Below, piece after piece: positions 1 to 11,309 of a stretch of DNA of 64,000 nt. Position numbers and translations under genes: made by a program. Where the stretch lies: positions 1,116,001 to 1,180,000 of the forward strand of contig NGZR01000002.1 of the NCBI GenBank assembly GCA_002197995.1, written 5' to 3'. A model generated the notes under the pieces. It made no database searches. It was not told where the DNA came from and saw only the letters and a program-made list of their open reading frames with translations. How positions within the stretch are numbered: the first letter of the stretch is position 1; every line of letters begins with the position of its first letter. This DNA is from Gaeumannomyces sp. JS-464. Its lineage: Eukaryota; Ascomycota; Sordariomycetes; Magnaporthales; Magnaporthaceae.

Positions 1-233
1 ATATACACGCTTTTACTTTTAGTAATTTTTTAAATTTATAGCTTTGTTTTTATCCATTATAAATTTACAAATACCTTTTAAATTTGTCGCTTTGTTTTTA
101 ACTACTACAAATTTACAAATCCTTTTTTTTAAGTAAGCTTATTACGTAACTTGCGTGTTTAAATGCGGGGTAAAAGCATTACTTAAAGCTTTTCCCGTTT
201 TGTTGTTTTAAGGTTTGCATGCTGGTCGTAATA
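1..233 (-). repeat. Family A LTR, cut by window start
   Basis: This is an inverted partial copy of the family A long terminal repeat. It shares the AT-rich 39-bp subrepeats (pattern GGATTTGTAAATTTGT), then a G/C-richer stretch containing ACTTAAAGC, and ends with TGCTGGTCGTAATA, the reverse complement of the LTR start TGTTACGACCAGCA after mutation. Only the 5' part of the LTR (on its own strand) is inside the window. Whether it is solo or belongs to an element to the left cannot be seen. Confidence 0.8.
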
Positions 234-764
234 ATAAAAATAAAGCCCGGCGTTTAAAGCTTCGCCTTGAACGCTACTAGGCTTTAACCGTCGTTTAAGC
301 GAACGTTTGTCGCAATTGGGCAGCGGCGGTAATTTTGCTTTAATTATGTTAAAATTAAAAAATCTACGTGGTATTAATGCAAAAGCTTCCCAACGTTTAA
401 AAAGGGAAGTTTATACTATGCACCCACTTGTCGTACGAGCTGTTTACTTTGGTAAATAGTTAGCACGGCTATTAAATAAAGCCCCGCGTAATAACCTACG
501 TAAAAAAGGACCTAGGGTTGCGGCTAGTTGCGGATAAGCCGGCAAGCAATACGCGAAATATCTTTTAGCTCGCTGTTTTTAAATGTACTTTTATTAACGT
601 ATACGAGCTTTCGGGAAACCTTTTGGAACATTTTTTAAACCTGTTATTACGTTAGCGTTTAAAAATAAAATGCATCGTAATTAAGAACTTTAACGCTTCG
701 TTTTCGGTATAAAACCCGGTTTAAAGTAACAAGAATAAAGGCAAAAAAAACCTATTAAGTTAAT
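234..764. other. Unassigned AT-rich spacer between two LTRs
   Basis: These 531 bp lie between two LTRs in the same orientation. GC is slightly higher than in the surrounding pol relics. The minus strand has a stretch that could once have coded (around 420-620), but I recognise no domain. It could be the interior of a very short LTR element or host sequence between two insertions. Confidence 0.4.
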
Positions 765-1208
765 TGTTACAATTAAAAGTTTGCTTTTAAAGTAAAGCAC
801 TTCGAAAGTGGATAAAACAATATCGCTAGTTTAAAAAAAAGGAATTACGTAACTTTAAAAGGATAATTTAATTGCTTGCTTTAAAAGATGTTTAAAAGCT
901 AACTTAAGTTAACTAATGCTAAATTTTAGTTAAAACTTCCTAAAATAATAAAAAATCCCTTTTTTATATACACGTTATTTCCTTCCTTATATTAAATTGG
1001 ATTTATAGCTTTGCTATAAATTTATAAATCCTTTTTAAATTTGTAACTTTGCTATAAATCCACAAATCCCGTTTAAATTTATTGCTTTATTACAAATTTA
1101 CAAATTTTGTTTAGGTTACGTAACTTTACGTGCTTAGTGCGGGGCAGGAACACTATTTAAAGCTTTTTCCGTTTTGCTGCTTTAAAGCTTGTATGCTGGT
1201 TGTAATAT
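765..1208 (-). repeat. Family A LTR, 3' LTR of minus-strand Gypsy A1
   Basis: The 444-bp repeat runs from TGTTACAATT (mutated reverse complement of the LTR end ATTGTAACA) to GGTTGTAATA. It has three AT-rich subrepeats. The sequence just right of it (1209-1600) matches the reverse complement of 10420-10818, which lies just left of the LTR at 10820. Both are therefore 3' LTRs preceded by the same internal end, which orients this element on the minus strand. Confidence 0.85.
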
Positions 1209-1959
1209 TAGGTTTCCCTTTTTAAGCTAAATCTTTTTAACCATTTTTTATTACCTCGCTTTTCGTTAATTAGTAAGTACTTTTCTTTTTTACCATCCTT
1301 TTTCCCTTTTTTAGCTAACGAAATGTTTAATCGAATGCGAAAACGTCTATTCGCGAAAAAACCATTAGTCGCAAAAAGCTTTTAGTTATTATCCTTTTTC
1401 ACTTTTTCGAAATGCCTTTTTGCTTGTACTATTACGAGGTTTTAAAACGTAAAAAGTGTAAAGCTTTTTTTTTAAAACTCGCTTCGATATGTAAAATGCT
1501 TTCGAACTAACCGATTAAAGTGCGACGTTTTAAAGCGTTTTTCGTAAAGTTTTAAAATATCGTTATATAGCATTTTAAACTTAAAGCCGAATTAAAAAAA
1601 GCGAAGAAAAAGGTTTTTCGTTTTTAAAAATAAAAGCGAATATAGCTAAATAAAATAATGTGCGCGGTATGCCGTGATATTAATTCGGTGAAAGATTTAA
1701 AACGTATCGAGCAGGAGGAAGCCGACCGGGAAGTTTGTTAAATTGCTTTGCAATTTAAACCATGTGTAGCTTTTGCCGTTTTTCTCGACTGGCAAGCGTT
1801 CGAGGTTAATCTTAACTTGGACCTGTTTGCTTTTTTAACCGTAATAAGTTGTAACTTCCTTTTATTTCGCCGACATCGCGGGTTTAATTCCCGGCTAGGT
1901 TAAAAGGGCTAGCGGTTTTTCTTTTTTTTTTTTACTAGCTAACCTTTTTATAATTGTTT
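1209..1959 (-). other. 3' internal tail of Gypsy A1
   Basis: About 750 bp between the chromodomain and the 3' LTR. The 1209-1600 part is shared, inverted, with 10420-10818. There is a short open stretch on the plus strand near 1655-1740 with a CAVC motif, but nothing recognisable. Confidence 0.5.
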
Positions 1960-3650
1960 TTACTAGTACTTTGTTAAGGTTTTTAACAGTTTATAAAGTT
2001 AATTCCTTTTTCCCACGTGTTTTTTTCGTAGCCGTACTTTTTCCATTTAATTAAGTACTTTTAGCTTATATTTCGGCTTATAATTTAGGATTTTTTCAAT
2101 TTTATACTTTTATTTTGCGTTAATTTTTATTAACTTATCGCTTTTAAAGCTTAGTAACGCTAATTCGAATAGGGAAATATAAAAAACCAGGTGGGATTTT
2201 ATAATTAATAGTAATTAAAATTTGTAATTTACGTTTAAAACCTTTTTTAATACTTTAAACGGTTTTAATTTCCTATGGTTTAATTTATCGCTTAATCGTT
2301 TCGTTTTAATATTTCGTCGAAAAAAATAAACGCTATCCCTATTTTTAAAAATCGGTTTTTCGATCTTTTTCTTATTTGCTTAAATAGCTATGCAATGCTG
2401 TAACTTTTTAGCTTTATTTAAAAGTGTTTATATAGTTTAATAAGCTTCGTTACTTGTATTTCCGCTGTTAAAGCATATTTTTTTGCTTTAAATTTTTTAT
2501 GTGTTGTAAGCGTAAACCCGTAGTTCGTATAAAACGGTATAATTCCTATGCTTTTATAAATTAAACTGTTATAAGCAAGCTAAGCTATAAGGAGTAATTA
2601 TACCTAATTGTTTTACTTATAATTAACCTAATAACGTACATATTATTTTATAATATAGTTTATTCGTTTCGTTTATTTGTTTATTTAAAAGTGGTAAGCT
2701 ATTAATAAAAAATGCTCCGCTTTTAGCTTATTCGTAAGCCTTTTCCAAAATTTGCTTGTAAAAAGCTTCCGGAAATAAAAACTTGGTAAAAGTTTAAAAC
2801 TTTTAAAAAATTGCGGACTTTTTTCGTCGTATAAAAAGCTTTTTAACGTTAAACGGCTTCCACTTTTTTAAAATTAAAGTTTAGTTTTACGCCGGTTTTT
2901 ATAATAAATCCCAAATATTTAATATTTTTACCGCAAATTATAATTTGTTAAAGTTAAAATGCAAATTATAATTTTAAAAACACTTAAATACTTTTCGCGT
3001 TTTGTAAAAGTGGTTTAACCGCGAGCTTTGCGTATATATTACAATATCGTTTAAATATATTAAGCAAAACTCGTTTAAAAAATCTTTTAAAATGGTATTA
3101 ATGTACTTTTAAAAAATGGCTAAAACTTTTAAAAAGCTAAAAAAGGTAACAGTTTATTCGAATAAGTTATATTAAGTACGAAAAGCGGTTATATATTTAT
3201 AACCGTTTTTAATTTAAATTTTTTACAAGGTTTATATTATATTCATTTTGGCTAATTAGCGAACACCGGTTAAATTGCGAAAAGTATTTAAAATAAGCTT
3301 GAAAAAGTACTAGTTGGGTTATAAAATCGCATTTAAACTTTAGTAATTGTAATAAAAGCGCAACTTTTCGCTTAGTTTTTACACGAATAAAATAAAAGCT
3401 TTGGCGGGGGAATTGCTAACCTGGATAAATATTTTATTAAATAGGTTTCGAAACGTCGTTTTTAATATTAAAAGCTGTTTTTAAAATATGTTATATAACG
3501 GTTTTTAAAGCAAAAAAAGCTTACTTTTGTTAACGTTTTTTTTAATTTATATTTTATAATTTATATTTAATTTATACGGGTTTAACTTATCCGCTTTTTA
3601 TTTTATAAATAACGGGAGTAAATCGTAAAATTTCCACGGAATAAGCTTTT
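1960..3650 (-). pseudogene. Gypsy pol relic: RT, integrase C-terminus, chromodomain
   Basis: This was the polyprotein that copies element RNA into DNA and inserts it. On the minus strand the RT core reads IYLNDIVIYT near 3040-3070. The family motif is YxDD, so the first Asp is now Asn (GAC to AAC, a RIP-type change). It is followed by a trace of KYLGF and of the FANFYR motif. Around 2150-2640 comes the end of integrase with a degraded GPF module. At about 1985-2075 lies a chromodomain trace (YLIKWKKYGYEKNTWE). RT to chromodomain is only about 1.0 kb, against more than 2 kb in Gypsy C, so about 1 kb of RNase H and integrase is deleted near 2640-2800. There are many stops and frame breaks, so it cannot be functional. 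Confidence 0.75.
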
Positions 3651-4187
3651 ATAATTAAGCTTTCGTTTTAAAAACCTTTTTTAATGCTTTTTAACGTCGG
3701 ATATAAAAGCCGTAAAAATCGCAACTCGCGTTGCGATTTCCTTTTTCGTAATTACGATCGATTCGTAATATTAGGCGAACGTAACCATTTGCATTTTTAC
3801 TACGTTCGCTTTTAATTTTCTTTTTTACAACCGTTTTTTAAAGTAAATAGCGCATTTAAAAGCGCGTTTTTACCCGTTTATATTTTAAATATATGTAAAA
3901 TAAATGCCGTTTAATAATGTATTAGTTATAACTTTCCTAAAATAAATTATTAAATAAACTTAGCATTATACAAGCGTAAACCTTTCTTTTATACCGGCTT
4001 TCGTTTTTTAAAAAAAATTAGTAATTTTTTAAATTATTTTTTTTCCTTATAATAGCTTTTTTTAACGTTTTCGACGAAATGCGGTAAATAAACAGCTTCG
4101 TTTTAACGGCGGCGTTTGTATTAATAATTGCGTAATATTTATAACCTTCGTTTATAAATGCGTTAAACAATTTTATATTATTAACTA

Positions 4188-6087
4188 ACGTGGTTTACCA
4201 TTAAATGGATTAAACTATTAAGTAAATTAAACTACCGAGTAAATTTAACCACTAAGTAAATTAAACCATTAAGTAAATTACTAACACGTGTTTACGCGTT
4301 AATTAAACTTTATTTACGAACATTTTTACAATAAACAATAGTAAATATAAGCGACGAAAGCAGGATTATTTTAACCTTTTAACAATTAATTCGGATTTAA
4401 AGTTAAACATTTAAAACGCCGTTAAAATTTACGTGGTTAAATATTTAACTTTCGCCCGTTGCAAAAGCGGCTAACTTGCTCGATGCGATAACGAGTTTAA
4501 CTTTTGGAAATTAACGGAATCCGAAAAAAAGCGCTTATTAAATACATATTCGAGCTGGATTTTCGCGAATTTCCTCCCCGACTTTTTAATGTTAAAAATA
4601 TGGTTAACCAATTGCTCGCCGAACGCGACGCGGCCACCGTCGGAACTAATTAGGTCGCGAGGTTTATTAAACGCCGCTCGAAGCTCGGCACGCATTAAAT
4701 TCGAAAATACAACTATTAAAAGGCCAAATGCGAAAGTCCCAAGCTCGTTTTTACGTGGTTCGATTTTATACGGAACATTATAACCAAATATAGCATTTTG
4801 GATAATAACATTTATAATTTTAATAAACCCGGCTTTTTATAAGCATAATCGCCGCCGTTATAATTATTATAATATTAAAAAGCCGTAATAAAATATAACT
4901 AATTTAGTTTAATAACTAGGAATAAGCTATAGTTATTTAAAAGGTTAGTTATTACGGTTAAACGATCCTTTTTTTATTATCGTTAAAAAGTAATACCATT
5001 TAGCCAATTACTATTTAAAAACCAACTTTTTACGTAATTAGGTTATCGTAACGAGCGTTAACGGGTAAATTACGCACGAGCTCGGCTTGGAATAAATTTA
5101 ACATTTCGATAAACACATTACATCGCGCGCGAAAAGCATACATCGTTTGTTAATGTTAAACGGTTATAAAAGTTACCATTTAACGAATTTCGAGCTGTAT
5201 TATTAAAAATATAACATTATTACGCTTTTTATGCTTTCGCATTCGTTTTACTTTTTTTAACCATTTAACGCTAAGTATTTTAGCCCGTTAAAAAAGGCGT
5301 ACAGTTAATAAATTAACAATTTAATAAAATTATACGTTAATTATATAATTAAAATCGAGTTTTTTAGCGTTTAAAGCGGCATTTTTTAATTTTATAAAAG
5401 TAAAACATTTGAAAAAGCTTTTAGGTTTTACTTTTTTTAATCCGGATTCGATTTTGGAAACGCTAAATGTAAAGTTACAAACTTTAACTTTTTTTTTAAA
5501 AAAAAAGCTTTTAAATAACGCCGAACTTTAAACTTGGAAAACGCCGCAAATAGTTAAAAAAGTAATTTCGCAATTCGAATGTATTAAAACTCGGATTTTT
5601 AATTACTAAAGCAGCTTTTCGACACTTATATTAGCAATTATACACTAAATTGCAAAAAGGTTAAAAGCGATAATGCATAAAGTAGCCCTTTTTAAAACCG
5701 AAATAATTACGTTTAAAAAAGCGAACAAAGCATTAAGTAAACGCTAAAAGGTTAAAAAAACACGCGTTCGATTTAAAAAGTTACTTATTATTAACGAAAT
5801 ACGAAATGTTTTAAACTAGAAAAAGCTGGATAAATAATTATAGCAAAAAATGCGCGATTAAAAGGGTTAAAAAAAGGCGACGACGACTTGTTAGCGATAT
5901 GGCATTTGCGGTAAAACCGGATATAATGCGCGCATTTGTTAAAAAAAGTAAAAATGTTTAATATATACAGTTTTAAATAGTTTAAATGGATTTTTAGCGT
6001 TATTAGGTTAGCATACGCGTCGATTAATTGGAAATTTGGTGTTAATAATCCACTTAGTAGTTTAATCCATTTAGTGGTAAACTACGT
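4188..6087 (+). mobile_element. Fot1/pogo-type DNA transposon, copy 1
   Basis: A 1900-bp element with TA target duplications (4186-4187 and 6088-6089) and mutated terminal inverted repeats starting ACGTGGTTTACC. The plus strand carries a DDE transposase relic: a trace of the KKALIKYIFELDFR motif near 4520-4570, the LLAERDA stretch near 4610, the IYNF segment near 4810, and a C-terminal zinc-knuckle trace (ICGKTGYNARIC) near 5900. Many TAA/TAG codons and a lost N-terminus show it is dead. It sits inside Gypsy A1. Confidence 0.9.
4210..4277 (+). repeat. Four tandem 17-bp iterons in the left end of Fot1 copy 1
   Basis: There are four back-to-back 17-bp units (4210-4226, 4227-4243, 4244-4260, 4261-4277), pattern TTAAACYAYTAAGTAAA. 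The right end of the same copy has only about two. Other Fot1 copies usually have two such repeats per end. These are candidate transposase-binding sites. Confidence 0.85.
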
Positions 6088-6467
6088 TATTATTAAAATG
6101 TATATTAAATGCGTTTTTTATACTTTTATTTGCATTTGTAAAAATTATTAAATTTGTTTTTAAAACATAATTTTGCTTTAAAGCTACTTTTTTTTAACTT
6201 TTACCTTTTCCTTTCGGTTTGCTTTTTTCTTTTAATTAAAAAGGGAATTTTTCGTTATTAAAACCAGCTTCGCGGATAGTTATTTTTTTAGCGTTTTTAA
6301 AACGGGTCGCTAATTTATAAAAGCATTTCGTTTAGTAATAATTGTTTATATCGTAACGCAAATAGCGGTTTTACTTTAAACAGCGGTTTTTTTTTAAAAA
6401 AAAACCTATTAGGTTTAATAAAAAGCGCTTTTTCGGGTTTTATTAGCACTTTTTTTTAAGCGCCTTT
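6088..6467. other. Gypsy A1 remnant right of Fot1 copy 1
   Basis: About 380 bp of AT-rich, RIP-like DNA between a transposon and an LTR, with poly-T runs at 6190-6230 and 6390-6410. It continues the sequence interrupted at 4187. No domain can be recognised. Confidence 0.4.
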
Positions 6468-6954
6468 TATTACGACTAGTATGCAAACCCCTAAAACAGC
6501 AAGGCAAAAAAAGGCTTTTAAGTAATGTTTTCGCCCCGCTCCGGTTACGTGGAGTTACGTAAACCAAAAAGGATTTGTAAATTTGTAACAAAGCAATAAA
6601 TCCAAAGTGGGATTTGTAAATTTATAACAAAGTAATAAATTTAAAGTGGGATTTGTAAATTTGTAATAAAGTAATAAATCCAAAAAGGATTTATAGGTTT
6701 GCGATAAAGCTATAAATTTAACCTAACACTAGGCAAAAGGCAGCGTATATATAAAAATTAAGTTTCCTATTGTTTTAAATAGCTTTAATTAAAGCTTCGG
6801 CATTAGTTAACCTAAGTTAGCTTTTAAGCATTTTTTAAGGCAAGCAATTAAATTGTCCTTTTAAGTTACGTGATTTTTTATTAACCAAATTAGTAATACT
6901 GTCCTTTTTTCCTTCGAAGTGCCTTACTTTAAAAGCAAACCTTTAATTGTAACA
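6468..6954 (+). repeat. Family A LTR (plus)
   Basis: A 487-bp LTR from TATTACGACTAGTATGC (was TGTTACGACCAGCATGC) to TTTAATTGTAACA. It holds four 39-bp subrepeats. The sequence after it (CCCCCGTGG) is unlike the sequence after the LTR at 14704, so either the primer-binding region is damaged or this is a solo LTR. Confidence 0.85.
6571..6725 (+). repeat. Four 39-bp tandem subrepeats inside the LTR
   Basis: Units start at 6571, 6610, 6649 and 6687, each beginning GGATTTGTAAATTTGTAA or a one- or two-base variant. Each unit is a near palindrome (GGATTT...AAATCC), so it can fold. Three units are present in the LTRs at 765, 10820 and 14704. Confidence 0.85.
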
Positions 6955-8092
6955 CCCCCGTGGTTTTTACACCCCCGCCCGCCGGTTTTTGCAACGTTTA
7001 TTACCACGTCGCCGTCGAAATTTTAAATAACGCTTTTATTAGTAAAATCCGTTATAATAACGGCAAGCTTTTAAACGGGGTTAAATAAGCTGCTTTATTA
7101 AAAGTTTTAATTATATTTTACCTTTTAACCTTTTTTTTTAGGTTTGTTTTTAACGCTTTTTTTAAATTTAAAAATTGTTAAATGCGTTTTTATCCTATTA
7201 TTTAAACGTAAAACTCGGCAAATATACGTAATACTTGTTTAAAAGTTTAATAACTATTAAAACGTTTGCGAAATTGCGATTAATAAATCTTTTTAAAAAA
7301 CAAATTTAGATTTGTTTTTTAAATATTACCAGTAGCTTAATTTAGCAAGTTTTTAAATATTAAGCCGAATTTGCAAAAAAAAAAATTAGCCTTTTTTTTA
7401 TTTAAAAACCTGCAATTATATTTACGCGGCGGTTTTATTTTAAACAGTATTAAACGTAAAGTAAAATTTATTAATGTATTTCGCAAAGTTGCATTTCGCA
7501 CTTTTACTTCCCGTTTTAAAAAACTGTTTTATTACTTTTTGCGTTATTAAAAAAGCGTTTATTAAATTTTATACCAAGTTTTTTATTGCTATTTAATAGC
7601 TTTTATTTTTTATTTACATTTAATTTAAAAATTAGCTTTTTTATATAAAATTAAAATAAGGTTTGCGCTTTTTCTCAAATAAGCCATTTTATTAGCTGTT
7701 TTTATAGTTTTTTTTAAGTAATATCGCTCGTTTTCGTTTAATTTTAAAATATGAAACTCCTTTTTAACTAAGCGATATTCGGCAGTTATTACGGCTTTAA
7801 TTAAAACTACAATTGCTTGTTTTATACTTTAAAATAAAGTTATGTAAAAGATTTTACCAAGTGGGTTAAACGTTATAATATCCGTTATATCCTTTTTTAA
7901 TTTAAAGGGTTTTTTTTTAAAAAACCTTAACTAAGCCTTTTTATTTCGCTCGGTTTCGAGCTTTTATATAACAGCTATTTCCGCTTTTAATTAAACGTTA
8001 ATAACGGCTTCGTCTTTTTTTCCCGTTTATTTTTCCCTTTCCGCTTATTCGAGCAAAACGTAAAAAAAAAACGTTTTTTTTATAACGTGCTT
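6955..8092 (+). other. Internal part of shortened family A element, left half
   Basis: AT-rich sequence between the LTR at 6468 and Fot1 copy 2. On the minus strand there is a long Lys/Ile-rich run near 7450-7850 with few frame breaks, but I could not place it in a family. It holds no clear RT or integrase motif. Confidence 0.4.
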
Positions 8093-9952
8093 ACGTGGTT
8101 TACAAATAAGTGGGCCATACAAGTAAATAAGCTATAATACCTCGACTTCCGGTTAATTAATACGTATGTTAACCCAATAACGTTAGGAATTCATTTAAAC
8201 TATTCGAAATTGTATACTTTAAACGTTTTTATTTTTTTTTGGCAAATGCGCGTATTATATTCGGTTTTACCGCAAGTGTTACATTGCTAACGAGTCGTTA
8301 TTACCCTTTTTTCTTAACCTTTACAATCGCGTATTTTTATTATAATTACTTATTTAGCTTTTGCTAATTTAAACATTTCGTATTTTTTTAATAGTATATA
8401 ACCCTTTTTATCGAACACGCGTTTTTTTTTAGCTTTTTAGCGTTTATTTAGAGCTTCGTTCGCTTTTTGCAGCTTAAAGTTCTTTTCTTTTAAAACGTTA
8501 ACCTAATGTATAATTGCTTTAGCCTTTTTCGTTAATTAGTTTATAACCGATAGCATAAACGACGAAAAGCTGTTTTAGTAATTGGAAATTCGAGTTTTAA
8601 TATATTTGAATTGCGAAGTTACGTTTTTAACTGTTTAAAGCGTTTTAAAGGTTTAAGGTTTGGCGTTGTTTAAAAGCTTTTTTAAAAAAGTTAAAGTTTG
8701 TAGCTTTACATTTAGCTTTTTTAAAACCGAATCCGAATCGAAAAAAGCAAAACTAGCTTTTTAAAAGCTTTTTTAAATGTTTTTTTCCGTTATATAAGTA
8801 AAAACTAACGTTTTAAACGCTAAAAGGAATTCGACTTTAATTACGTGGTTAACGTATAACTTTATTAAATTTTCGATTTATTAACCGTACGCTTTTTTAG
8901 CAGGTTAAAGCATTTAACGTTAAGCGGTTAAAAGAAATAAAACGAATACGAAGGTATGCAAAGCGTAATAATGTTATATTTTTAATATTAAAGCTTAAAA
9001 TCCGTTAAATGGTAATTTTCGTATCCGTTTAACATTAATAAACCATAAAACCCTTTTTTGCGGGCTGTAATGTGCTTATCGAAATGCTAAATCCATTTTA
9101 AGCCGAGCTCGTTTATAATTTACCCGTTAGCATTTATTAACATAATTTAATCGCGTAAAAGGTCGGTTTTTAAATACCAATTGGCTAAATGGTATTGCTT
9201 TTTAACGATAATAAAAGGAAAAATCGCTTAACCGCAATTATCAACTTTTTAAATAATTGTAACCCATTCCCGGTTATTAAGCTAAATTAGCTTTGCTTTA
9301 TTACGGCTTTTTAATATTGTAATAATTATAACGGTAGCGATTATACTTATAAAAAAGCCGGTTTCGTTAAAATTATAAATATCGTTATTTAAAATACCAT
9401 ATTTGGCTATAATGTTTTATATAAAGTCGAATTACGCAAAAACGAACTTAAGGTTTTCGCATTTAGCTTTTTAGTAGTTACACTTTCAAATTTAACGCGT
9501 GCCGAGCTTTACGCGGCGTTTAACAAAGTTTACGACCCAGTTTTTGCCGATAACGCTCGCGTTACGTTCGGTAAGCAATCGATTAGCCATATTTTTAACG
9601 TTAAAAGGCCGGGGAAGAAATGCGCGGGAATTTAGCTAAAAGATGTATTTAATAAGCGTTTTCTTTTCGAATTCCGTTAATTTTCGTAATTTAAACATAG
9701 TGTTACGTTAAGCAGGTTAGCCGCGTTTCCAACGTTTTAAAATCGATTTCGCGATCGAATAAATTTTGCAGCCTTTTGCATATTTAGTATTAAAATTCGA
9801 TTGTAAAGCTTAAAAGGTAAGCATTACCCGGCTTTTTGTTATTTCCTATTAATATTATTATTAGTAAAGGAATTAGTCGCGAAAAAAAGCGTCGCGCGGT
9901 TGCGTGTCGTAGCTTATTTACTTATATGGCCCACTTACTTGTAAAACCACGT
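8093..9952 (-). mobile_element. Fot1/pogo-type DNA transposon, copy 2
   Basis: A 1860-bp copy, starting ACGTGGTTTACAAATAAG and ending with the inverse ACTTGTAAAACCACGT. The right flank is TA and the left flank TT. The transposase relic is on the minus strand. The N-terminal helix-turn-helix region lies at the right end (about 9650-9850) and the C-terminal knuckle at the left (about 8240-8290). Heavily mutated. It interrupts a family A Gypsy interior. Confidence 0.9.
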
Positions 9953-10819
9953 TAAACCTTTTTTTGTAATTTTTGAGCTTTTTTCCAGCGTAATAGGAGC
10001 CGCTCGTAAATTAGCGGGGGTTGCTTCGCTCGAAAAGCCGCTTTTTAACGATTTACTTCTTGTAAAACTATCGGTCGGGAATTAAAACGTTTATAGCCGT
10101 TTTTCTCTTGGTTAACGGCGGCGATATCCACGCTCGCTTTTGCGTATTTCTTTTTGGTAGTTTATATTATAAAAAGCTTTATAACGTAATGCACGTTTAT
10201 AAATACTTTAGTAAATTAACAAACTACGAAGGCTAAAAAAAAAGGGCTATTCCGTAAACCTAAAAGCGGATCCGGCTATATGCTGGCGGCGTGGCTAGTG
10301 CGTTAATATGGCGCGCTTTGGTAAGCTACTAGCCACGGGCAAAAGCTAGTAATTGCACTAATAAAAACCGACCTTTTAACAGCAAACGTTCGAGTTTTAC
10401 GTTTAAAAAACGACGCTTTTTTTATAACTTTAACTTCGGCTTTTAGTTTTTAATACTAGTTATTAATAAAGCGAAATTGTTTGGGAAAAAGCTTAAAATG
10501 TCGCAAAATAAACGATTCCATTTAAAACATTTAACATAACGAGAAAAATCCTAAGGAAAAGCGTTGCACTTTCTCGTTTTAAAAACTTCGAAATAAAAAA
10601 AACAAAAAAATATGTCGATAAAAAAAACTTAAGCAAGAAAATCCTCACATTGAAAGGTTTTTTTTCGCGAAAAAAAAACGTTTTTGCACTTAACTTAACA
10701 TTTCGTTAATAAAAAAAAAGAACGGAAAGCGGTAAAAAAAAAAGAAAAGTACTTACTATTAACGAAAAAAAGGCAAACAAGTAAGGCTAAAAGGATTTAA
10801 TTTAAGAAAGAAAACCTAA
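9953..10819 (+). other. Internal 3' end of shortened family A element
   Basis: Continues the sequence broken at 8092 and ends at the LTR at 10820. The last 400 bp match the reverse complement of 1209-1600, confirming the family. A short stretch near 10255-10340 is unusually GC-rich (GCTGGCGGCGTGGCTAG) and so less mutated. There is no recognisable protein domain. Confidence 0.55.
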
Positions 10820-11309
10820 TGTTACAACCGAAGCAAAAAAAAGGTAAGGGGTTAAACAACGGGATATTAAAAAAGGGTAAACTAAAAAAACAAACCCTTA
10901 CCCCGCACTAGGCTTCCAAAAAAACGCGATAAAAAAGCTTACTTAAGCTGGATTTATGGATTTTTAAATAAAGCTATAAATCTAAAAAAGGATTTGCAAA
11001 TTTTTAATAAAGCCATAAATTTAAAAAAAAAGCTTTAAATTTGTAAATAAAGCTACAAATTTAAAAGCTATAGCTCCTGTTGCGTAAAGAATAGTTAGTA
11101 TATAAAAAAAAAGGATTTCCTTGCGTTAAGATAGCTTTAACTAAGGCTTTGGCATCAGTTAACCTAAGTTAGCTCCCAGGCATCCCCTGGGGCAACAATT
11201 AAACGTTGCCTTCTAGTCACGTGCTTTCCCTTGTGCCTTTAACCCAGCGGCACTGTCCAGTCCACCCTTAAGGCGCCCTACCCCAGGAGCAAACCCCCTG
11301 ATTGTAACA
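10820..11309 (+). repeat. Family A LTR with a RIP boundary inside
   Basis: A 490-bp LTR from TGTTACAACCGAAGC to CTGATTGTAACA, the 3' LTR of the plus-strand element that begins at 6468. Its left two thirds are AT-rich. From about 11150 onward it is GC-rich, with runs such as CATCCCCTGGGG. The same stretch in the copy ending at 15144 reads CATTTTTTTAAG, so here the unmutated sequence survives next to the gene island. The flanks show no matching target duplication. Confidence 0.85.

Larger units (their letters stand above)
765..6467 (-). mobile_element. Gypsy/chromovirus family A element A1, RIP-degraded
   Basis: This is a minus-strand LTR retrotransposon. Reading from right to left it has a degraded upstream part (6088-6467 and 3650-4187), a reverse transcriptase/RNase H relic, the C-terminal part of integrase, a chromodomain, a 3' non-coding tail and the 3' LTR. 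A Fot1 transposon is inserted at 4188-6087. No 5' LTR in the right orientation is visible before the plus-strand LTR at 6468, so the 5' end is lost or rearranged. The coding part is shorter than in Gypsy B2 because the middle of pol is missing. Confidence 0.7.
6468..11309 (+). mobile_element. Shortened LTR element (Gypsy family A2)
   Basis: Two direct family A LTRs (487 and 490 bp) enclose about 2.0 kb of interior once Fot1 copy 2 is removed. That is too short for a full Gypsy gag-pol, and no RT or integrase motif is visible. It is either a deleted copy or a non-autonomous relative. The pairing of the two LTRs is an inference from order and orientation. Confidence 0.55.

Noticed and set aside
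1870..1900. tRNA T-arm-like GCGGGTTTAATTCCCGG
   Set aside because: No acceptor stem, anticodon arm or D-arm can be folded around it. It lies in the 3' tail of Gypsy A1.
4210..4277. Possible CRISPR-like regular repeats
   Set aside because: The units are directly adjacent without spacers and lie within a transposon end. The host is a fungus.
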